Shown: positions 9,186 to 17,155 of the stretch, piece after piece
Layout of the letters: every line of letters begins with the position of its first letter
Position numbering within the stretch: the first letter of the stretch is position 1
Source: Verrucomicrobiia bacterium
GTDB taxonomy: Bacteria > Verrucomicrobiota > Verrucomicrobiia > Palsa-1439
DNA: 40,148 nucleotides
Direction: 5' to 3'
NCBI GenBank assembly: GCA_025056465.1
Contig: JANWVU010000006.1
Location: 1 to 40,148 of the forward strand
Notes under the pieces: model-generated
The model's database searches: none
What the model was told of the DNA's origin: nothing
Seen by the model: only the letters and a program-made list of their open reading frames with translations
Position numbers and translations under genes: made by a program

Positions 9186-10108
9186 AATACTACCAACTGA
9201 AGTTTGCCGAGTTCATCGGCCGATTTTTTCCCCGACGTGCTGCCTATGGCGTCGCCCGCCGACTCGCCGACATCTATTTCCTCCTCGATCGCCGCGGTCG
9301 CCACGCCGTGATGTCCAACCTCCGCCAAATCCACTCCTCCGGTGGCGTCGAACTTTCCGACCGTGCCCTCCGCGCCCTCGCCCGTGAAAACTTCCTCAAC
9401 TTCGCCAAGTACGTCGTGGACTTTTTCCACTTCCTACACCTACCGGCCGAACGCATGCATCGGCTGATTGACTTTGCCAACATTCGCGAAATCTTCGACG
9501 CCTGCCTCAAACAACAACGCGGCCTCATCGCCGTCACCGCCCACCTCGGCAATTGGGAGCTCGGGGCCGCCGCCATGGCGCAGAGCGGCTACCGCATCAA
9601 CGCCGTTGCGCTCTGGCAGCCCGACCCGCGCCTGAACGCCCTCTACCAAAGCTACCGTATCGCGCGCCAAATCCATCCCATCCCCTTCGGTCGCGCCGCG
9701 CGCGGTTGCCTCGCGGCCCTGCGCCGCAACGAAATCGTCGCACTCGTCGGCGACCGCGACTACACCGGTTCGCGCGACACCGTCGAATTCTTCGGCAAAC
9801 CGGCACGCTTACCTACCGGCCCCGCACGCCTGGCTTTGGCTACCGGCGCGCCCGTCGTCTGCGCGTTCCTTGTTCGCCTGCCGGGCGACACCTACCGCTA
9901 TGTCGTTTGCGACCCCATCCACGTCAACCCCGAACGCGACACCGTCGCCACCGTTATGCCCCGCATCGCGGCCTGTCTCGAAACCGTCATCCGCCGATAC
10001 AGCGAACAATGGTATTTGTTCCACGATCTCTGGAACATCGAAGAGGATCGCGCGCTGGCGCACGTCGCCGCGTTTGGCGAATCCACCATTCACCAAAACC
10101 ACCGGTGA
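9182..10108 (+). CDS. LpxL/HtrB-like lysophospholipid/lipid A acyltransferase
   Basis: HLGNWE (HX4D/E); VGDRDYTGSRDTVEFFGKPARLPTGPARLALATGAPVV. GTG start in a GTGA overlap with the preceding gene. Confidence 0.88.
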   Translation: MKYYQLKFAEFIGRFFPRRAAYGVARRLADIYFLLDRRGRHAVMSNLRQIHSSGGVELSDRALRALARENFLNFAKYVVDFFHFLHLPAERMHRLIDFANIREIFDACLKQQRGLIAVTAHLGNWELGAAAMAQSGYRINAVALWQPDPRLNALYQSYRIARQIHPIPFGRAARGCLAALRRNEIVALVGDRDYTGSRDTVEFFGKPARLPTGPARLALATGAPVVCAFLVRLPGDTYRYVVCDPIHVNPERDTVATVMPRIAACLETVIRRYSEQWYLFHDLWNIEEDRALAHVAAFGESTIHQNHR

Positions 10109-10824
10109 ACGTTATCGCCATTATCCCCGCCTACAACGAGGCCGGCACCATCGCCGACGTCGTTCAACGCACCCGCCCGTACGTCAGCGCCGTGGTGGTC
10201 GTGGATGATGGTTCCACTGACCAAACCGCCACGCACGCCGCACAAGCCGGTGCCCACGTCATTCGACATCCGCAAAACCGTGGGAAAGGTGCTGCCATCC
10301 TCACCGGCCTCGCGCACCTACGACAATCCCAAGCCGACGCCGCCATCTTCCTCGATGCCGACGGCCAACACGATCCCGACGAGATTCCCCAATTCATTCG
10401 CTGCGCGGAAAACAACCCTGCCGGAATCGTTGTCGGCAACCGCATGACGCACACGGCCGACATGCCGTGGCTGAGGCTGCAGACCAACCGCGTCACCAGT
10501 TGGATTACCGGCACACTTGCCGGCCAACCGATTCCCGATAGCCAATGCGGCTACCGGCTGATTCATCGTAGGGTCCTACCGGCGTTGGCGCTGGGGACGG
10601 CCCACTTCGAAACCGAGACCGAAATGCTTATCCAAGCCGGTCGCGCCGGCTACCGCATCGCGAGCGTGCCCGTGCGAACCATTTACCTACCGGGTCGCCA
10701 CAGCCATATCCGACCCCTGCGCGACACACTCCGCTTCCTCCGCCTCGCCTTCCGATACCTCGCGCGCTCCCAAACGACTGCCAACCCGGATCACCGTCGC
10801 CACTCACTCGGCCCAGGCCGGTAG
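10105..10824 (+). CDS. Glycosyltransferase family 2 (dolichol-phosphate-mannose-synthase-like)
   Basis: VNVIAIIPAYNEAGTIADVV...VVVVDDGSTDQT...IFLDADGQHDPDEI. GTG start at 10105 overlaps the preceding stop. The ORF track N-terminal extension (9553) is out of frame with the acyltransferase and spurious. Confidence 0.88.
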   Translation: MNVIAIIPAYNEAGTIADVVQRTRPYVSAVVVVDDGSTDQTATHAAQAGAHVIRHPQNRGKGAAILTGLAHLRQSQADAAIFLDADGQHDPDEIPQFIRCAENNPAGIVVGNRMTHTADMPWLRLQTNRVTSWITGTLAGQPIPDSQCGYRLIHRRVLPALALGTAHFETETEMLIQAGRAGYRIASVPVRTIYLPGRHSHIRPLRDTLRFLRLAFRYLARSQTTANPDHRRHSLGPGR

Positions 10825-12552
10825 GCTGTCCTGCCGGATGCGGAAGAACCGGTGATTTTCCGGTAACGGGAGCTGCAGATAATCCCATGGATTCGTCACG
10901 GGCGCGGTTTGCACGAGGTTGCTCCACACGAGCGACAGGCTGAACTGTTCGTTGGTGACCCCTTGCAACGTGTACGTGCGGCCCCGATGCGCGGTCCAAT
11001 TAATATGCGTGGCGTCGAAGCCGGTCACCCTCGGTGGACACGCGTGCGTGTCGAGCACGGTGTTCGGTTCATCGCGTGTGGGGAACAAGAACAAAAACGC
11101 CTGCGGACTGCGCCGGTCCCACCAGTATTCGTTGTGGTTGTGACCGAACCCGAAAACTTGCAGCAGGTCGCGCCCGATGATGTAGCCGTTGCGAATGAGG
11201 TTGTCGCGAGCAGTCATCGTTTGCACGAGACCGTCGTAGCACGGATTGCACGGCGGGTCGGACACAGGGAAATCCCCCACGGTGCCGGTATCGAGGTAAA
11301 TCCGAATTGGCCGCTTGGGTGGCACGGCGAGGTTGTTCATGGTGGCAGCGCAGGCCCAGAACGAGGGCGAGAGGGCACCAACTTTCCCGAATACGTGAGA
11401 ATATTCCCAACCAAGATACACGGAGATCAACCCGCCGCGCGACGACCCCATGATTCCGGTATTCGCGGGATCCGGCAACGTGCGGTAGCGTGAGTCCACA
11501 TACGCTTTCACGTCGTGAATGAGGAACTCCGCGTATCGTTGCGCGGTCGCCCACTTACCGGCGCACGAGCTGAGCGCGCATGGCGTGTACTCGCAAGCGC
11601 GATCGGTGGCGTTCTCGACGCCCACGACAATCAACTCACGCAGTTTTCCAAATCGGATGAGGTTGGCCACGTTGGTGTCGACGTTCCAACTGCCAAATGC
11701 GCCCATGCCCAGGAACAAGTTTTGACCATCTTGCATGTAGAGCACGGGGTATCGTTTGCTGGTGTTCTGATCGTAGCCGCGCGGTAAATACGCGCGCACA
11801 GTACGCGGTTGGAGTCCGTTGCTGGGCGTGATGAAAAACGATTCGACCCGGTTCGTCGAAACCACCGGCGGCGGCCAGTAATTGTAGATTTGTCCCGCTT
11901 GCACCACGCACGCGTCCAATGGCGTCTCGTAATTGCGGCCCGGCACGCCGTCGGGATTGTCCCAGTTACCGGCGTTGTCGGTGAACGCAAACACCAGATT
12001 GGTTTCTCCCATCCGGTTCAATCCATCCGCACGCCACACGTTGTTGGTGACACGTTGCATCGGGCGCAACTCCCACGCGGCGGTTTGTGTGTTGGAAAAT
12101 AGAATCGAGACGCTCGGCCACGAGGAAATGTAGAAGACCGTTTTGCCCTCGCAGGGTGGTGGGGGTGGCGGTGGCGTGCTACCGGTACGATTAGGCCCCG
12201 GCTCGTATTCGATGCTACCGGGGTCAGTGCGGCCGTAACAACTAATGTTCGGGTTGTCCCAACAACACGCGCAATCCCATCGTTTCACGAACTTGTACTC
12301 GTACGTCACACCGGCGGGCAGCGCGATGGTTACCGTCCAGTCGCACTCGCTGCCACTGCAGTTGCTGGGCACCATTTTGATCGCGCGGTTGGGCACCCAG
12401 CTACCCAACTGCGGCAAACTACCAAGCACGAACACGCTCTGCCCGAACGCGGTGCTGGTCCGGTGTTGAAAGGTCACGGGCACGTCGAACGCGGCGGCGA
12501 TGTGAGCCGTCGCCACAAACATCAAACTGAAAAGCAAGCGGCAGTTATTCAT
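10804..12552 (-). CDS. Secreted esterase with CBM20-like and CBM25/26-like starch-binding modules
   Basis: Signal peptide; VPVTFQHRTSTAFGQSVFVLGSLPQLGSWVPNRAIKM (CBM20-like); PPPPPPP linker; NLVFAFTDNAGNWDNPDGVPGRNYETP (CBM25/26-like); esterase YPVLYMQDGQNLF, GIMGSSRGGLIS nucleophile elbow. Confidence 0.85.
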   Translation of the reverse strand: MNNCRLLFSLMFVATAHIAAAFDVPVTFQHRTSTAFGQSVFVLGSLPQLGSWVPNRAIKMVPSNCSGSECDWTVTIALPAGVTYEYKFVKRWDCACCWDNPNISCYGRTDPGSIEYEPGPNRTGSTPPPPPPPCEGKTVFYISSWPSVSILFSNTQTAAWELRPMQRVTNNVWRADGLNRMGETNLVFAFTDNAGNWDNPDGVPGRNYETPLDACVVQAGQIYNYWPPPVVSTNRVESFFITPSNGLQPRTVRAYLPRGYDQNTSKRYPVLYMQDGQNLFLGMGAFGSWNVDTNVANLIRFGKLRELIVVGVENATDRACEYTPCALSSCAGKWATAQRYAEFLIHDVKAYVDSRYRTLPDPANTGIMGSSRGGLISVYLGWEYSHVFGKVGALSPSFWACAATMNNLAVPPKRPIRIYLDTGTVGDFPVSDPPCNPCYDGLVQTMTARDNLIRNGYIIGRDLLQVFGFGHNHNEYWWDRRSPQAFLFLFPTRDEPNTVLDTHACPPRVTGFDATHINWTAHRGRTYTLQGVTNEQFSLSLVWSNLVQTAPVTNPWDYLQLPLPENHRFFRIRQDSLPAWAE

Positions 12553-14191
12553 GTTGGTGCACTCGGATGAAACGGAATGAGCTGGGAACCGACGCGCTTG
12601 GGTAATCCCACAACCAGCGAGGCGACGGCATGGTTGTCAGATTGGTCCACGTCACCGCTGCATGGAACTGCTCGTTGGTGATGCCCTGCACGGTGTAGCG
12701 GCGACCGCGGAACGCCGTCCAAGTGACATTGGTTCCTGTGAAGCCGGTAATGCGTGGCGGACAAACCACGCTGTCAAGCAATCGGTTTGGTTCGTCGTGA
12801 ATGGGGAACAGGAACGTCAGACAACGCGGCAACCGACGATCCCACCAAAACTCATTGTGAGTGTGGCCGTAGCCAATCATGTGGTCGAGGTCGTCGAAGA
12901 AAATGTACCCGTTGCGTACCAGGTCATCGCGTTCGGCAACCGTGGCCGGTAAGCCGTCGTTGGCGGTGCCGCTGTCACCGCTATCGAGGTAGATGCGGAT
13001 CGGTCGTTTGGCGTCGGGCACCGGCACCGGCGAACAGACCCAGTACGACGACGACATGGCGCCCACGCGACGAAACACGTCGGGGTATGTCCAGCCGAGC
13101 CAGGTCGAGATGAGTCCGCCCATCGAGGAGCCGAGCACCCCGGTATGCTCGGGACCCGGTAGGGTTCGGTATTGCGCATCGATCACAGGTTTCAGCTCGT
13201 GGATCAAAAACGAGGCGTATCGGCCACCCAGCGCGCTCCCGCCCAGCGGCGGGGTGCAACCCGGTGGGGTGTACTCGCGCAACCGATCACTGGTGTTGTC
13301 CACGCCCACAATGATTAGTTCGCGCAATTTACCGAATCGAATCAGATTGGCCGCGTTGGTGTCGGCGTTCCACGAACCAAACGCACCCATACCAAGGAAC
13401 AGGTTCTGGCCATCGTGCATATACAGCACCGGGTAGCGTTTCCACGTGTTTTGGTCATACCCTCGAGGCAGATACACGCGGATGGTTCGGCCCGCAACGT
13501 TTGTGGACGGCAGGAAGAAGGTTTCGACACGGTTGGTCGAAACAACGGCGGGAGGCCAATAATTGAAGATTTGTCCGTCTTTGACCACACACACATCCAA
13601 CGGTGTTTCGTAGTTCCGACCCGGTACGCCATCGGGATTGTCCCAATTGCCGGAATTATCGGTGAACACAAACACCAGGTTGGTCTCGCCGAGCCGATTG
13701 ATGCCGTCAACGCGCCACACGCCGTTGCTGAACCACGTCATGGGTTGAACGGCCCATGAGCCGGTCACGGTGTTGGAATAAACGATTGAAACGCTCGACC
13801 AACCGCTGAAATAAAAAATCGTTTTCCCTTCGCACGGTGGCGGGGGCGGTGGTGGTGTGCTCCCGGTGCGGTTGGCCCCCGGTTCCCAAATCACATTGCT
13901 CGCATCACCATAGCACGTCGCGCAATCGGTGCGCTTGATGAACTTGTACTCAAACGCGGTACCGGGCGGGATGCCAATCCACGCCGTCCAATCACATTCA
14001 CTCCCGCTGCAATTACTCGGCACCAATTTGATCGCTCGCGTGGGGTCCCAATTGCCCAACTGCGGAATGCTGCCCACGACGAACACCGATTGACCCGGGA
14101 TCGTGCTGGTGCGGTTGGAGAAAAGCACCGACTCTGTCATGGCGTGTGCCACGGTGCCCACGGCCCAAAACCCTAAAGCCCACATCCTCAC
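12545..14191 (-). CDS. Secreted esterase with starch-binding modules, tandem paralogue of the downstream gene
   Basis: Same architecture and long identical stretches (NCSGSECDWT, NRTGSTPPPPPPPCEGKT, GNWDNPDGVPGRNYETPLD, GAFGSWN, LGSSMGGLIS). Start may be GTG 14191 or ATG 14185. Confidence 0.85.
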   Translation of the reverse strand: MRMWALGFWAVGTVAHAMTESVLFSNRTSTIPGQSVFVVGSIPQLGNWDPTRAIKLVPSNCSGSECDWTAWIGIPPGTAFEYKFIKRTDCATCYGDASNVIWEPGANRTGSTPPPPPPPCEGKTIFYFSGWSSVSIVYSNTVTGSWAVQPMTWFSNGVWRVDGINRLGETNLVFVFTDNSGNWDNPDGVPGRNYETPLDVCVVKDGQIFNYWPPAVVSTNRVETFFLPSTNVAGRTIRVYLPRGYDQNTWKRYPVLYMHDGQNLFLGMGAFGSWNADTNAANLIRFGKLRELIIVGVDNTSDRLREYTPPGCTPPLGGSALGGRYASFLIHELKPVIDAQYRTLPGPEHTGVLGSSMGGLISTWLGWTYPDVFRRVGAMSSSYWVCSPVPVPDAKRPIRIYLDSGDSGTANDGLPATVAERDDLVRNGYIFFDDLDHMIGYGHTHNEFWWDRRLPRCLTFLFPIHDEPNRLLDSVVCPPRITGFTGTNVTWTAFRGRRYTVQGITNEQFHAAVTWTNLTTMPSPRWLWDYPSASVPSSFRFIRVHQHE

Positions 14192-14244
14192 AACAACAGC
14201 AGTCTAACCCGACCGACCTGCCGACTCAACCTCGTACCACGCCT

Positions 14245-14263
14245 CCACCGGAGGTGCCGGTGG
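14245..14263. other. GC-rich hairpin between esterase and NagB-like genes
   Basis: CCACCGG-AGGTG-CCGGTGG: 7-bp perfect stem, 5-nt loop. No T-tract, so not a classical intrinsic terminator. Confidence 0.5.
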
Positions 14264-14291
14264 GGTGGCCACACCGCGGGGAGTTACTAGC

Positions 14292-15230
14292 TCAGTAGCC
14301 AAGCTCCCAGCGCGGTTTGATGTCGGCGGCAATTAGGTCGGACACCCAAACATCAGTTGGCAATGTTTGTAGGATCGATGCCGGGATTTTCGGAGTCACC
14401 GGCCCGTGCAGGCACAACCGGGTGGTTAGTCGTTGCCACGAATGAAACCCGCCCCCAATCGTGATGGCATGCATGTCCACGCGATGTTTCGCCGCAATCA
14501 CCTCTGCCGGCCCAATCGTGGCAGCCTTCGGAGGGACCGCCGATAAATCACCGCTGGCGCCGAACCAGCCATGGAGAGAATTTTGGGCAATGGTGAACGG
14601 ACTGAGCGTGCATATCCGCGGCCCGAAGGTCTTCCACTCCTCCAGCGGGGCATCGAATTCGGGTGCGTCCGGCTCGATAAAGGCAAGGTGACCGGTCCAA
14701 CCAGGACCGCTGTAACAAATATCGGCGCCACCCAGATCAGCGAGCATTTTCCCGTAATCTTTCAAATTGCGGTTGGTGAAGATGTGTACCTGTTTTTCCG
14801 GTGGCCGCAGCTTCGGAGAAATGGCGGACCAAAAGTACTTCTTGAAGGCGTGCCCAAACCCAAATGGCCAGGTTTCTGGTGCGATGTTCCCATGTTCGTC
14901 TGCGTACTCGTCCATGTTGAACGTGTGCAGGCGCCGACAATCCACTCGGTGTTTGTTGATCAACGCGGCCACCTTGCGGTAACTCGGCCACGGATTCGGC
15001 ATAATCATCACCAACTGCCGACCGGCCTCCGAAGCCTCCCGGATGCGCTGAAACATGTCGTGAATCCAGCTTCGTTCCAATTCCGCGGCCGGCACGATTT
15101 GAATACGAAATTGAGGGTTCCAGTGGCGGGTTAGCTCGCTACGGCGAATTCGTCGGCAACGCTCGATGACCTCCGGGTCACGAAACGGAATGCACGCGGC
15201 GGGTTCCCAACGAAACGTTTTCGAAGACAC
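14292..15230 (-). CDS. Glucosamine-6-phosphate deaminase/isomerase (NagB)-like protein, divergent active site
   Basis: LHTFNMDEYADEHG and GGADICYSGPGWTGHLAFIEPDAPEF resemble NagB family motifs. GTG start, overlaps nagA by 53 bp. Confidence 0.78.
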   Translation of the reverse strand: MSSKTFRWEPAACIPFRDPEVIERCRRIRRSELTRHWNPQFRIQIVPAAELERSWIHDMFQRIREASEAGRQLVMIMPNPWPSYRKVAALINKHRVDCRRLHTFNMDEYADEHGNIAPETWPFGFGHAFKKYFWSAISPKLRPPEKQVHIFTNRNLKDYGKMLADLGGADICYSGPGWTGHLAFIEPDAPEFDAPLEEWKTFGPRICTLSPFTIAQNSLHGWFGASGDLSAVPPKAATIGPAEVIAAKHRVDMHAITIGGGFHSWQRLTTRLCLHGPVTPKIPASILQTLPTDVWVSDLIAADIKPRWELGY

Positions 15231-16329
15231 ACTCGCCTCCTATCCACGTCTGTATTGGATTCAAATCGTCATCCCACAACACCAGGTCGGCGTCCGCGCC
15301 CACCTCGAGCCGACCTTTTCGTTCCAAGCCGACCACTCGGGCGGGATTTAGCGTCCCCATCGCCCACACCTGCTCCACAGGGCGGTCGCTCAACCATCGC
15401 AACAAATGGCGCATGCCGGCATTCATCGTGAGCACACTACCGGCCAACTCACCGGTATCGCTCCGTCGGGCAGCATCACCTGCGCGCACGCGCACCGCAA
15501 AACCCCACGGCGTGTTGTAAACACCGTCTTCCATACCGGTGCCGATGTTCGAGTCGGTAATCAGCACCACGCCCGACCATCCCTTGGCAGCCAGCGCACA
15601 GCGGATCGCCATCGGATGGACATGCACGCCATCGGCGATGAAATCCACGGTCACCCGTGGATCGGCCAACACGGTTTCAACCACACCCACAGGCCGCACG
15701 CCCGGCTCCGCCACTTCGGGCACGGGAAATACATCGTAGAAATGGGTGGCATGATGCGCGCCCGTCTCGATGGCCGCGATGGTTTGTTCCACACTGGCAC
15801 GCGTGTGCGTGAGAAACACGGTCACACCGGCCGCGCGCAGTCGCTCAATTACCGGCAAGATGCCCGGCGTATCAGGACTAACCGACATCGCGCGGATGCG
15901 GTTCGGGGCTGCCGTCAGTAATGAGTCCAGCAACGCGACATCACCGGCCAAGGTTTGCGCGCCCGCGCCGGGCAGCGCCAAAAACGGTCCCTCTAGATGC
16001 AAACCGGGGAGGTGTGCAGGCAAGGCTGCCGCTAACTCGCGCACCGCGGAGGGCCGGATTTGACGATACAACGTTGGCAACGCGCAGGTGACCCCGTAGC
16101 GGGGCAGCAATGAGGCTGCGGCACGGAGCGCGTCGGGATCCGATTCGTACAGGTGTGGGCCGAGTCCGTGCGTGTGCAAATCAATCAATCCCGGGGTGAG
16201 CAGCGGGGCGTTGGGGGGCACCGCGTGCTCATGGATGGCGTGGATGCGTCCGTTGGCCAATTCGATCGTGCCGGAGCCGGTGCGTCGGCCGGGGATGACG
16301 AACCGCACATTGGCGATTGCACTTGTCAT
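15178..16329 (-). CDS. nagA: N-acetylglucosamine-6-phosphate deacetylase
   Basis: LIDLHTHGLGPH metal site; LHLEGPFLALPGAGAQ; HATHFYDVFP; VVLITDSNIGTG; NPARVVGLERKGRLEVGADADLVLWD. Confidence 0.85.
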   Translation of the reverse strand: MTSAIANVRFVIPGRRTGSGTIELANGRIHAIHEHAVPPNAPLLTPGLIDLHTHGLGPHLYESDPDALRAAASLLPRYGVTCALPTLYRQIRPSAVRELAAALPAHLPGLHLEGPFLALPGAGAQTLAGDVALLDSLLTAAPNRIRAMSVSPDTPGILPVIERLRAAGVTVFLTHTRASVEQTIAAIETGAHHATHFYDVFPVPEVAEPGVRPVGVVETVLADPRVTVDFIADGVHVHPMAIRCALAAKGWSGVVLITDSNIGTGMEDGVYNTPWGFAVRVRAGDAARRSDTGELAGSVLTMNAGMRHLLRWLSDRPVEQVWAMGTLNPARVVGLERKGRLEVGADADLVLWDDDLNPIQTWIGGECVFENVSLGTRRVHSVS

Positions 16330-16361
16330 TCGATTCGAACAGAATTAATGTGCGAATCGAA
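16329..16361. promoter_or_regulatory. Inverted repeat in nagA/DeoR divergent region, candidate operator
   Basis: TTCGATTCG (16329-16337) and CGAATCGAA (16353-16361), 15-bp spacer, in a 49-bp divergent intergenic space. Confidence 0.7.
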
Positions 16362-16378
16362 CAAACTTTGCAAGCCGA

Positions 16379-17155
16379 ATGTTGGAGCTGAACGAACGCC
16401 AGCAACAGATTTACGCGGCCCTAACCCGGCAGGGCCGACTGCAGGTGACCACACTGGCCCGTCAGTTGCGCGTGGCGCCCATGACCATCCGCCGCGACCT
16501 GGCCGCGATGGAAGCGGCCGGGTTATTGACCCGCACGCATGGCGGGTGCGTGTTGCAATCGCCGCACGTTGTGGAGGCTTCGTTTCTGGAAAAGCAACGG
16601 CGACGTCAGGCGCAAAAAGCAGCCATCGCATCGGCCGCTGTGCGACTGTTGCGACGAGGGGAGGCGGTTTATTTGGACACCGGCACCACCGCTTTTGCCG
16701 TGGCCCGAGCCTTGCCATCGGATCTTAATCTTCGCGTCTTCACCAACAATCTGCGGGTGGCGTTGGAGTTGTTCGGGCGTGCAGGGATCGAGGTTACGGT
16801 CTACGGCGGCGTGCTCGGACGGAAAAACCCAGATCTGATGGACGAGATGGCCGTTGCCCAAATCACGCAATACCGGCTGGACGTGGCGGTGGTCGGTGGC
16901 GATGCCCTCGACATTGAGCGGGGCGAGTTTTACGCAGCCGATGCCGGGTCGGCAGCAATCTCCCGCGCCGCGCAACGCCAGGCCGACCGGGTGATCGTGG
17001 TGATGGACAGTTCCAAGTTCGGCAAACGGGGTCTGGCGGTGGCTGGTCGGCTGATGCGCGGCGTGACGTTGATCACCGATGACGAACCCGATGCGCGCAC
17101 CCGTGCGGCGTTACGGCGTACGGGGGCAACCGTTTTATTCCAGGAGGTCTCATGA
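16379..17155 (+). CDS. DeoR/GlpR family transcriptional regulator
   Basis: LNERQQQIYAALTRQGRLQVTTLARQLRVAPMTIRRDLAAMEAAGLLTRTHGGCV; DTGTTAFAVARAL; VVMDSSKFGKRG. Confidence 0.93.
   Translation: MLELNERQQQIYAALTRQGRLQVTTLARQLRVAPMTIRRDLAAMEAAGLLTRTHGGCVLQSPHVVEASFLEKQRRRQAQKAAIASAAVRLLRRGEAVYLDTGTTAFAVARALPSDLNLRVFTNNLRVALELFGRAGIEVTVYGGVLGRKNPDLMDEMAVAQITQYRLDVAVVGGDALDIERGEFYAADAGSAAISRAAQRQADRVIVVMDSSKFGKRGLAVAGRLMRGVTLITDDEPDARTRAALRRTGATVLFQEVS

Noticed and set aside
9553-10104. N-terminal 184 residues of the 9553..10824 ORF
   Set aside because: Overlaps the acyltransferase in another frame and is Arg/Pro-rich junk. GT2 homology begins exactly at GTG 10105.
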